A stretch of DNA of 64,000 nucleotides from Eledone cirrhosa (Eukaryota > Mollusca > Cephalopoda > Octopoda > Eledonidae), in NCBI GenBank assembly GCA_964016885.1, contig OZ024743.1:184708403-184772402 (forward strand), given 5' to 3'. The notes beneath the pieces were generated by a model that worked only from the letters and a program-made list of their open reading frames with translations, searched no databases and was not told where the DNA came from. Every line of letters starts with the position of its first letter. Within the stretch, counting starts at the first letter, position 1. Of this stretch, positions 43,632 through 56,300 are shown in pieces. A program made the position numbers and the translations under genes.

Positions 43632-46600
43632 AATTAGTATATCTACCAACATATATATACAGATGCATACCTATGCTAGCAAATATATAGGTTTTGTCTT
43701 AGTAACTTTGTGGTTCAATGCAAGGGGATGCAGAACAATTATATGAATGAGGTAAAATAAGAAAATTATAAAAATTAACTTACTAAAATTTCACTCCAAC
43801 TAATTAGTTTCTGAAAGGGAATAAACATGGTTTACAAATGATTAACTCGATGTCACGTGATTGATTCTTTTGAATTTGCCACCGACCAAGTAGGCAGTGA
43901 TTTTTTCAATGTCTTGGAATTTAGTCCACGCTTGCTTTTTTCCATCCACTGAATTATTTTTGTATAAGTTCCCTGTGTCCACGCACCGCCAGGTATCTTA
44001 GCTGAGAACAGACTTCCTGATGACGAAATGGCTTCTACATGCTTTCCATTTGGAAACCATGTTTATTCCCTTTCAGAAACTAATTAGTTGGAGTGAAATT
44101 TTAGTAAGTAAGTTAATTTTTATAATTTTCTTATTTTACGTCATTCATATAATTGTTCTGCATCCCCTTACATTGAACCACAAAATTACTAAGACAAAAC
44201 CTATATATTTGCTAGCATAGGTATGCATCTGTGTATATATGTTGGTAGATATACTAATTCTTTATAATTATCTCCAAATTATTTTGTTGAGCAAAACTTT
44301 TCTAAAACTGCTACTATAGTTCATAGTAATGGCTTGGCTACTGTCTTTTTAACACCCACTCCTCACTGATTAACCTCGATGTCACGTGATTGATTCTTTT
44401 GGATTTGCCACCGACCAAGTAGGCAGTGATTTTTTCAATGTCTTGGAATTTAGTCCATGCTTTAGTTGGAGTGAAATTTTAGTAAGTTAATTTTTATAAT
44501 TTTCTTTTTTTACGTCATTCATATCATCATCATCATCATCATTTTACGTCCGCTTTTCCCTGCTTGCAAGGGTGGGACGGGTCTTATTCAGCACAGCATC
44601 TCTCCACTCGTCACGGTCCCTCATCATCTCCACCGTGAGCTTCAATGATCTGAGGTCTGTTCTCACCACCTCCGCCCATGTTTTTCGTGGTCTACCTCTA
44701 CCACGTCTTCCTTCAACTGGCATTTCCTGGCACTTCTTCACCCATCGGTCATCCTCCATGCGCATCACATATCCATACCACCTCAGTCTCCTCTCCCGTA
44801 CACTACATTCTATCCCTCTCAGACACAGTTTCTCTCTCAACACATTTATGCTGGGTCGTTCACGCACATTTACACTGCACATCCAACGGAGCATGCTTGC
44901 CTCATTTCTCTCCAGCCGTCGCATATCCTCTGCGGTTGCTGCCCATGTCTCACTACCATGCAGCATCGCGCTCCTCACACAGGCATCATACAACCGGCCT
45001 TTCGTATGCAGGGAGAAACCCTTCTTCGTCAACAGAGGAAGCAGCGCCCTAAACTTCTTCCAACCCATCCTTATTCTAGATACTATGGCCTCGGAACACC
45101 CTCCTCCCATGCTAATCTGATCTCCCAGGTACCGGAAGCTATCCACCACTTCTATAGCGCCCTCTCGCATTTGAAAAATGTGTCTATCAGTGCGACTTCT
45201 ACTGTCTAATTTCCCTGTACATCTACTGCATACATATTTCTCCCTACCTGTTAGTTTGCCTGCTATCCCGCTACATCTCTTGTGTACCCATGATCTGCAT
45301 TGTGTGCATTTTATAGAATTTATGCCAGTTCCTTTTCTGCAAATCGAACATGGCCATTTCTCTGACGGAATCAGGGTTTTGTCCTCTTTTCTACTCATCA
45401 ACACTTTTGTCTTAGCTAGATTTACTCTCAGTCCTCTTGCTTCCAACTGCTGTTTCCATAGCTGGAATTTATTCTCTAGCTCCTCTACTGATTCTGCTAT
45501 AAGAGCCAGATCATCAGCATAGAGAAGTTCCCATGGACAGCCAGTCTTAAACTCCTCTGTTATGGCTTGGAGGACTATAATGAACAAGAGCGGGCTGAGG
45601 ACTGAACCTTGATGTACTCCTACTTGTATCTGGAATTCCTCACTAAACTCCATTCCTACCCTGACTTTACTGAGAGTACCTCTGTACAAAGTTTGCACTG
45701 TCCTCACAAGCCATTCCTCAACACCTAGCTTCCTTAGGGACCACCAGATGACAGATCGGGGTACCCTATCAAAGGCCTTCTCTAGGTCAACAAAGGCTAA
45801 GTATAGTGGCTTATTCTTCTCTAAGAACCTCTCTTGCATTTGTCTCACCAAGAAGAGGGCATCTGTTGTACTCTTCCCAGGCACAAAACCAAACTGCATC
45901 TCATCTAGTTTGACCCTTTCTCTAATTAGTTGTGCTAAAATCCTTTCTGCCACTTTCATAACCTGATCTATCAGTTTTATACCCCTATAATTGCTCCTCT
46001 CCAAAGCATCCCCTTTACCTTTGTAGCAATTTATGAGAATACTGCTGCACCAGTCTTTGGGTATGACACCACCATATATAGCCTGATTGATGATGCGTGC
46101 AACCAGTTTAGTGCCTACGTCCCCTGATGCCTTCAGCATCTCAGCAACTATTCCCGATGGTCCGGCCGCCTTACCATTTTTCATTTCCCTAATCGCCTCT
46201 TGGACCCTATATTCGTCAATCTCAATAGCTGGTCCCTCTGTCGGATCTACCAAGGGTAATTTCTCTCTCTCCCATTCGTTCTCCACATTCATCAGTCTCT
46301 CATAATGACATTTCCAGGCCTCCTTTTTCTGGTCATTCGTGACACTAAGTACACCGGCATCATCCCGGACACATTTATCACCAACAACATCCTGATTTGC
46401 ATTGACACACTGCCTTGCAATGTGGAACACCGCACGCCTCTGATCTTCCCGTCGCAAACCTCCTACTCTCTGCCTCCCTGCGTGCTAAGTACACCTGACG
46501 TCTAGCTTCTCTCTTAGTGGCTGTATATTCTTCCCTACTCCCACCCTTTTTCCAAGCCTTCCATGCTAGTCTTTTGTCTCTAATAGCCTTATCTACTGTG

Positions 46601-47309
46601 CTGTTCCACCACCAGGTCACTCTCTGTCTGGTTGGAGCTCTGCTCCAGCCACAGGTTTCATCAGTAGCCTGCAGCAAGTTGTCACATGAGAACTTCCAGT
46701 TATTATCTATGTCATACGTCTCTAAATCGTCTTCTTTTTCGTCATATACATCTTGAAGGGCTTTCCTAAATTTGAATTTTAGTGAAAGGTCTTTTAGCTT
46801 CCAGACCTTTCTTCTCCACACCTTCCTATATGTCTCATTCCATCTCTTGCTTACTGAGATATCACTAACAACTAACCTATGCTGTGGGGTACATTCTTCC
46901 CCAGGGTATGCCTTGGTATTAGACACTATCCGCCTGTCCCGCTGCCTAACTAGCAGGAAGTCAATCTGGCTTATGTGCTCACCAGATTTGTAGGTTATTA
47001 GGTGATTGGCAGGTTTCTGGAAGTTTGTGTTGCAAATAGTCAATGTACTTGCATCACAAAATTCAAGAAGTCTCACTCCTTCTTCATTTCTTGAACCGTA
47101 ACCGTGCCCACCCCAGTGTAACCATCCTGGAGCTGGCCAACATGACCATTGAAGTCTCCTGCTAGCATAACGATGTCTCCGTCCTCTGTCATTGTGGTTG
47201 TTTGCAAAAGTTGCTCATAAAAGCAGTCTTTCTCATCTTTGCCTAGGCCTGCTTGGGGAGCATAGACCGAGATGATTGTCAGTAGTCTCCTACCTACAAC
47301 TAATCTAAG

Positions 47310-47347
<38 letters not shown>

Positions 47348-47488
47348 CTAAGCTCATATATATATATATATACATACATACATACACACACACATATATA
47401 TATATATATACATACATACCACCCTTGCAAGCAGGGAAAAGCGGACGTAAAATGATGATGATACATACACACACACACATACACACAT

Positions 47489-47529
<41 letters not shown>

Positions 47530-50277
47530 ATTTGTGTTGGATTCTTAAAGCGTCCATATGCGGTAGGCTGTATGAGCACTCGCTCTCATAGAGCAGAGTA
47601 TGATATCACAGAAAAAAAGAGAATCAGTGTTGCGACGAATGGAATTTATTGGACATATTACAATCGTTTCTGTCGACCAGCTCGAGGCATGATCGATGTG
47701 ATGATCGAACCTGACTCTGAAAATCTCAAGGTCCTCAGATACGTCTTGATTCTATGAAGCAGATTTTCCTATGTCCTTTTACATCGATATACTTCGCCTG
47801 TCGGCTTAGATCCTGTTGTTGTCATTCTATGAGTGGTCAAGAATTGTACACGTCATCAGTATTTCTAGCCACTCATGGTTGTCGACTATTTGGTTCTTTT
47901 CATTCTCCACCTGTCAATCAAATTTGTTTCTTAGGTCGGAATTACTACTGTAGTAGGTAAGGGGTTGTATGCTTGAACTGCTGGCGGCACTTTGACGTCT
48001 TCACTGTCTTTAGGCGCCCTCCTCTACACCGATCACGTACACACCCGCAACTGTATTGTATGTGACGATCACTGTAAATAATGCTTGGAGGGAATTTTTA
48101 AATCAAATTAGAAAAATATTAGAAAAATACTTAGCATAACATTTCAAGAACACAGCCTCAGAATACCTTAAAACATACATATTTCAAAAAGAAAAAAACA
48201 AAAACTCTGTACAAAGAACGTTTTTAAATGAATGCTTGGAACAACCTTTCAAAAAAAGTTATTTCGAAGGCATTTTTGATAAATATACTCATATCTACAC
48301 TCACACACTGTACTTAAGGAAGTGTGTACTGTTGAGACGCTGCACATATATACACAGATGAAAAAAAGAAAGATCTACACATAGGCATTCATACCCTCAC
48401 ACAGACATATGCATACATGTGTGCATGCATATCTGCGTGGACGCGCACACATACTTGATGAATGCCCTCCCATCCGTACACACACGCGCAGCTGTGCACA
48501 CAGTATTATATGGGACAACGTTCTTGAGGCTTGGACCCAACCCGATCATGTGGCGATATAAGCCCGAAAGTGCATGCACAATATGCATAAATGTTATAGC
48601 CGCATAGTATCCTGCCCTAATCACATATAACTTGGGTGGCACATATATATATATATATATATATAAAAGTGCCTGTATGTAAAATAAAATAATATAATAT
48701 AATATAAAATAAAATGCTAGAAAAAGGAATGTATACATGACGAGGATGCAGAGGGGTCCAGACATTATTGGGGTGTGCGTAAAGTTGCATAAAATACTTG
48801 AGGGCTGTGGTGCATATGGTTATATAATATACATGGGGACTGACTGGTGATCTAAGGTACTGGGTAAGAGCCTGTACATGATGCAGGTCTCATGGTTGGT
48901 GGACACAAGGGGACCTTGCGTGCGTACACAAACAAGTTATATATGTTGTGGATGTGTATAACATCCATTTCATAATAGTATATATGAGATGTACATGTAG
49001 TGGCTGTATACATAGAATACATAGGGTGTGTATATAACCATATGCACCACAGCCCTCAAGTATTTTATGCAACTTTACGCACACCCCAATAATGTCCGGA
49101 CCCCCTCTGCATCCTTGTCATGTATACATTCCTTTTTCCACCATTTTATATTTTATTTTATGTACATACAGGCAATTTTTTTATATATATGTGCCACCCA
49201 AATTATATGTGATTAGTGCAGGGATACTATGTAGCTATAACATTTATGCATATTGTGCATGCACTTTCGGGCTTATATCGCCACATGATCGGGTTGGGTC
49301 CAAGCCTCAAGAACGTTGTCCCATATAATACTATGTGTACCATGTGCACAGTTGCACGTGTGTGTATGGATGGGAAGGCATTCATCATGTATGCACTCTC
49401 GATATGAGCGAGTGCAGGTATAAGTATGTATGTGTGTCCATGCAGATATGCATGCGCACGTGTATTCACATATCTGGGTGGATGAAATTGTATGAACATG
49501 TCTGTGTGAGGGTATGAATGCCTATGTGTAGATCTTTCTTTTTTTCATCTGTGTATATATGTGCAGCGTCTCAACAGTACACACTTCCTTAAGTACAGTG
49601 TGTGAGTGTAGATATGAGTATATTTATCAAAAATGCCTTCGAAATAACTTTTTTTGAAAGGTTGTTCCAAGCATTCATTTAAAAACGTTCTTTGTACAGA
49701 GTTTTTTTGTTTTTTTCTTTTTGAAATATGTATGTTTTAAGGTATTCTAAGGCTGTGTTCTTGAAATGTTATGCTAAGTATTTTTCTAATTTGATTTAAA
49801 AATTCCCTCCAAGCATTATTTACAGTGATCGTCACATACAATACAGTTGCGGGTGTGTACGTGATCGGTGTAGAGGAGGGCGCCTAAAGACAGTGAAGAC
49901 GTCAAAGTGCCGCCAGCAGTTCAAGCATACAACCCCTTACCTACTACAGTAGTAATTCCGACCTAAGAAACAAATTTGATTGACAGGTGGAGAATGAAAA
50001 GAACCAAATAGTCGACAACCATGAGTGGCTAGAAATACTGATGACGTGTACAATTCTTGACCACTCATAGAATGACAACAACAGGATCTAAGCCGACAGG
50101 CGAAGTATATCGATGTAAAAGGACATAGGAAAATCTGCTTCATAGAATCAAGACGTATCTGAGGATCTTGCGATTTTCAGAGTCAGGTTCGATCATGCCT
50201 CGAGCTTGTCGCCAGAGAGATGATTCTAATATGTCCAATAAATTCCATTCGTCACAACACTGATTCTCTTTTTTTCT

Positions 50278-50339
<62 letters not shown>

Positions 50340-53300
50340 CATATCCATATCATCATCATCATCATCATTTAACATCCATCTTCTACGCTAGCATGGGTTG
50401 GACAAGTTTGTCCCACTTGAGACAAGATTGGTCGGGTGACCATGTCTCGCTCGTACAGAACTGTTTCTGGCAGGTTTACTATGGCTGGATGCCCTTCCTA
50501 ACACCAACCGCATTATATAAGAAGAAAAACGCAAATAAACAGACAGGAGTTGACCAGTGGATAAATGCTAAGGAGGAAAAGACTAGAACTAAGAAAAACA
50601 AAGACCTTGCAAAAAAAGAAAGCCCAAGTACTCTGTAAGTTCTTCAAAAAAGAGACCTGTTGTCATGGGGAGGTTGGGACAAACTGTGGTTTTGCACACC
50701 CCAGACTATGCAAGTTGAGCCCAACCTGCTCATGCAAACTACCCAAGACAAAACCAACCAACTCGGTCTGTGACATGCTAATAGTACACATGAAGCAACT
50801 CAAAATGGTAAAATGTGTCACATATCGACCACCAGGTGTCCCCAGACATGAGGACAAGTTTGAAGATAGCCTCAGAAGGATTGAAGAAGTGCTGATCAAT
50901 TGGGATCAGAGTCCCAACATCCCACTGTTGAGAGATTTCAACCTCCCCAAGGTCAAATGGGACGAAGACCAGCCCCTCTCAGGAATGACGGCACCTGAAC
51001 AAAGGCAGACAGAATCGTTGTTGGACCTTATAAACAGACTCTTCATAGAACAAATTGTACTCCACCCAACAAGAGGTGAGATTATCCTGGATCTCTACTT
51101 CACAAATAACATGGTGCTCATCCACGATGTGAAAGTGACATCAACAATTTTCTCGGATCATAACTTAGGAGAACTAGGAATGTATAGTCCAAGCAAGACT
51201 GTAGATATACAACCGACAGGAAACACTCAATCTCTGTCCAGCTTAAACTTCCACAAAGTTAACTGGAAAAGGATTCAGGAGGAGCGACAGTCTCTCTATG
51301 GAAGATGTCAACAGATAACTTGAACAATTCACGGAAATAATACAAGCCATAAGCTCCAAGTTTGCCTTGGAAAGAAAGGTCAATAGGCACAAGAATATTA
51401 TTCCCAGAGACAGGACAATTCTTATGAGAAGAAGAACAAAAATCTCAAACTGGCTACATACACAAGTAAGGAACAAGATGGAGTCCCATCTGAAGCAGGC
51501 ACTATTATAAACTGTCTTAAGCAATCAACAGAGGAAGTTGCACTTGCCACCCTACCTAAAAAGAAAAGCCGAAGCCAAATGAAACCTAGTACCTCAGAGA
51601 AGGTAGTTGAGGCAAGAGCCCATCTTAGGTCAATATCCCAATCTCACCATCAATCACCATCTCAAGGGAAAAAGATACAGCTTATCATGGCCAAAAAATC
51701 ACTAGACGACGCTTATCTTAATGCTGAAGCCAACTATATCTCAGGTAGGATTGATCAGCTATCACAACATCACATCAGCAAACACCATCATCTTGCTTGG
51801 AAGGTTGTCAAAGATCTTTCAGGCAAAAACTCAAACTCTGCAGTTAGAATCAAAGGAGGCTCTGCCAAAAAACGTCTTGAAAATTGGTCTACTCATTTTA
51901 AAAACCTTCTAGGGAAAACGGCCAGACTCCCTGATAACTATCAACTGCCATCCGTTCAGGTCTCAGAGCCTTTAGGAATCAACACCTCTCCTTTCACTAT
52001 GCCTGAGCTCAAAGAAACCATCAAACAGATCAAAGCCTCAAAAGCCTTTGGGCCGGATAATATACCTACCCTGATTTGGAAGAATGAGCATTTCCACATC
52101 CTTTTGCTCAACTTATGTAACCATACTTTCGAGACCAATAAACCACCTAGCGTCTGACATGCAGCTCAAATTATCCCCATGCCCAAAAATGGAGATCTTT
52201 CTTTAGCCACCAACTATAGAGGAATTTCTCTCATGGCAATTGCTGCAAAAATATACAAGCTTCTTCTTAACCGCTTAATCCCATTTCTTGAGCCAATCCT
52301 TCGTAACAACCAGAATGGATTTAGGAGAGGTAGATCAACACTTAGCCAGATTCTCTGCCTTCGCTGACTTATAGAGGAGTCCCAAAACCGTAATCTAGAC
52401 CTTGCACTCATCTTTGTTGATTTTTCAAAAGCCTTCGACTCAGTTGACAGGTCGGGGATGTTTGAAATTCTACAACTCTATGGGATTCCTGATAAAATCA
52501 TCGCGGCCATACGTGTAATGTATACAGATACCAAATCAACTGTCCTGACCCCAGATGGGGAAACACCACCTTTCTCAATCCTCGCTGGAATTTTACAGGG
52601 CGATACCCTTGCTCCATATCTATTTATTATTGTTGTGGATTATGTTTTGCGCATGTCTGTGGATAGGATTCAGGATAGGGGATACCAACTACAGCCTAGG
52701 AGAAGCTCACGCTACCCAACAAAATACTTGACCGACACCGACTTTGCTGACGACACCGCATTGATCAGTCGGACACTGGAAAATGCTGAGAGTCTTTTGA
52801 AGTCATTAGAGCAAGCGTCCAACTGTGTTGAACTGTACCTCAATCCAAGACTGAGTATGTGAACAGATGCGCAAACAGCCCAAACTACCCCATCAGAACC
52901 CTTAATGGTACCACCCTTAAGCAGGTGGAAGATTACAAGTATCTTAGCTCATATATCTCCTCCTCCAAAAAAGATTTTCTAACCAGGAAGGGTATGGCAT
53001 GGTCAGCGTGCAATGACATGCACGCCATATGGACATCTCAACTTACCAACAAGCTAAAACTGGAAATATTCCAAGCAACCATTAAGCCCATATTACTTTA
53101 TGGATCCGAAACTTGGACACTAACATCACAACTTGAGAGGAGATTGGATGGCACATATACCCGCCTCTTAATGAGAGTGCAAAACCTATCCTGGAAACGA
53201 CATCCCACCTTGTCTAAAATCTATGGCAAACTCCCTCGACCCTCTGCCCTTTTAAAATCCCAGAGAGCTCAATTTGCTGGCCACTGTCACCGTGCCAGCA

Positions 53301-56300
53301 ATGAAATCATATCCGCTCTCTTGCTCTGGAACCCTGACTCCAGCCTGACTAGGAGTAGGAAGCTGTCATTTCCTGACGTTATCTCTAGGGATACGGGAAT
53401 CAGTAGACAGGACCTGGGGGCAGCGATAGGGGACAGGGAATTCTGGGGCATGAAAGTGAGATCCATCATCTCGACAGTAGTCGACGAATGATGATGATGA
53501 TGATTATAAACTGAAAATGAGCTCAAACTCTCCCATGAAAAGGGCTATAGAAAACAAAGATAAACCCTAAGGCCTTCTTCAAATTTGAAAAAGAGACCGC
53601 CTTGGCACACAACGGGATAGGGCCACTTTTCCATAAAAGTGGCTCTCTGACCGCAAACCCCCAAGAGATAAGTGAGGCACTGAATGAACAATACAAAAGT
53701 GTTTTCACCCCTCCAATGAGTCACATGCAAATAAATAAGCCAGATGAGTTCTTCAACACAACTGCATTACACAGAGAAATGGCAACCATCAACCAGATAA
53801 TTTAAAAATGAAAGATGTGATATCAGCCAGAGACGAAATGAGACCAAATTTGGAGCTGGCCCTGATAGTTTCCCAAAGTGAACATTAGCAAAACCACTGC
53901 AGATCCTCTTCCAAAAATCCCTTGCAAGTGGTAAACTACCCGAAAAACCAAAAAGCATATGTCCTATCTATAAAGGAAGAAGAAGAGCAGATGCTAAAAA
54001 CTACAGACCTGTCTCCCTGACCTCACATATCAGAAAAGTCATGGAATGAATCATCAGAAGGAAACTATCACTTTTCTAGAGGAAAATAATCTAACACTCA
54101 GCATAGCTTTCGCCCAGGTAGAACTTGTCTTATGCAGCTCTTACAGCATTATGGCTGGATACAACAGTTTCTAGACCATTCAAACATAGATGTGATATAT
54201 CTCGACTTTGCAAAGGCCTTCGACAAGGTTTATCATGGAATGATATGTCACAAACTACATAGCTTTGGCATAGCTGGAAAACTAGGTGAATTGCTTCATG
54301 ACTTCTTAAAAGATAAAAGCCATACTGTTGCAGCCAATGGGGCCCTTTCAAAGGAAACGTCAATAACAAGCAGCGTGCCCCAGGGAACTGTTTTGGGGCC
54401 ACTACTGTTTGTGGTGGCTCTCTCAGACGCCCTCTGTAATACAGCCAGCTTCCCTCACAAGCTCTGCTGATGACATGAAAGTAACACAGGCAATCAAGAA
54501 ACCGGCTGATGCTACTCTCTTACAACATGATTTAGATACCATATATGGATGGGCTGAAAACAATATGCAATTTAATACAGGTAAGTTTCAAGCCCTCCAC
54601 TATCAACCCACAATCATAGGACCACCACAACAAAGGTACACTGGACCAGGAGGAATCAAAATCCCGGAGTCAAAATCAATATGGGACCTGGGTATTGACA
54701 TGAGCAATGATGCAACATTTCATGCACACACCACCAAAACGATGGCAATGTGCAGATGACTGGCGGATTGGATTCTGGGGACATTCAGGATAAGAGACTC
54801 GGAAACCATGTTGGCCTTCTGGAGAACTTTTGTCCTCAGTTAACTGGACTATTGCTCTCAGCTGTGATCGTCTCACAGTATCAAACTAATTGTAGAACTT
54901 GAAGCAATCCAATGAAAATACACCAAGATGATTGCCTCAATCAAAGAAATGAACTACAGGGAGAGGCTGAAGAAATTAAAGCTTTACTCCCTGGAGCAGA
55001 GATGGGAGAAATACGCAGTGATATACATATGGAAGATCCTGGAAGGGTTATAACCAAACTTCAGGATATTACTGTGTAATGCCAAAGGTCCTATCTGTCG
55101 CATTGAGAATAGGGACACACTGCAATAGCCTGGGGTTCAAGAGACCCCAGCTTCTTAGTATGCTGCCAAAACGATCAGAGATTTACAAGGTGTGCATGTA
55201 GATGTTTTCAAAAGACATCTCGACATTCTACTGATCAAGGTCCCAGATTAACCCACAAATAAGAGGTGAAGCACAAATAAGAGCAGCAGCAACAAACTCC
55301 CTTTTGCATTAATGGACAACCAGGGAAGGCTGGCTATAGAAAGTGTAGCATCAGTGGTGGTGCCCCAGCATGGCCTCAGCCCCCCGGTTGGAACACAAAT
55401 AAATAAATAAATATATATAATATTGGTTAGACTGGGAGAAGGAAAACTCAGTATATGGGTAGAGTGATGTATATACCAATGAGTGAAGGGCCAGAAATTT
55501 GGGGCTTAAATTTTGAAGAGTACACAAAACTGGATTTGAGACACTTGTATAACTTCACACCTATAATATATATTATAGTATATCAAATTGTTTAATGATT
55601 ATATAATATAGCAGATAAAAAAATGAGGAGCTTATGTCTTCTGATCAAAGAATGCAATGCCTGTTATAGAATATATAAATTCAATATGTAAAAGTTAGAA
55701 TTTTAATTTAAAATGGACAAGGAGAGACAGTCAGGCAGACATATGAACACCAAAATAATTTGGAGGGATTTAGTAATATAACTAACTTTCTAATTATGAA
55801 ATTGGCATTTGGAGCATAACTTAAAGGTTCTTACATAAAATTATGATAGGTTTTAGATAAATATATACATTTTAAAAGAAACAATTTTCTATCACTCGAC
55901 CAGAAACATTTTTAGGTTTGGTATCATGAAAAGGCAAAAGATGATAATTCCATGCTAGCGTGGAAAGTGGACGTTAAACGAGGATGATGATGATGATGAT
56001 GAAAAGAAACAAGAACAATATAAAAAAAACATGCATTGACCCTTATTTTTGACCATATTCTTTTGAAATATACTGTTAAAGTGTTTAAATTTATTTTGAA
56101 AATAATAAAAAATGCAAAGGAATTTAGTGATGTCTAGAATATTACTTATAATATTCTTACATAAATCATGATTAAAGGCTTTCGGTGTTCATCATAAATA
56201 AATATTTCAATGTGCTGAAATTAATGTAAATCTAATTCTGCTCAAAACACTTGGCTTTGAAAGAAGTTGGAACATTCATGCACTATTAAATCAGTACCTT

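Larger units (their letters stand above)
44521..47309 (-). mobile_element. PHD-RTE LINE copy P9 (subfamily II), longest RT frame
   Basis: A 2.8 kb LINE with a (ATG)n 3' tail (44521-44543) and no separate 3' UTR: the tail follows the stop almost at once. The 5' end is truncated within the endonuclease at KLRLVVGRR, beside (TA)n. Two frame breaks (about 47075 and 46460) separate endonuclease parts from the RT. It lies in the TPD52 17.4 kb intron. Confidence 0.9.
50560..55410 (+). mobile_element. CR1-like LINE, interrupted by an RTE-like LINE
   Basis: Two parts, 50560-51514 and 53503-55410, belong to one CR1-like LINE; the sequence joins in the middle of one coding region when 51515-53502 is removed. 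The 3' end reads CCCCCCGGTTGGAACACAAA followed by (TAAA)n, a typical tail for this kind of LINE. Many stops show that it is inactive. Confidence 0.85.

Noticed and set aside
47754..47960. A 68-codon frame present in both arms of foldback 5
   Set aside because: Identical mirror copies follow from the palindrome itself and are not evidence of coding; the peptide resembles nothing I know.
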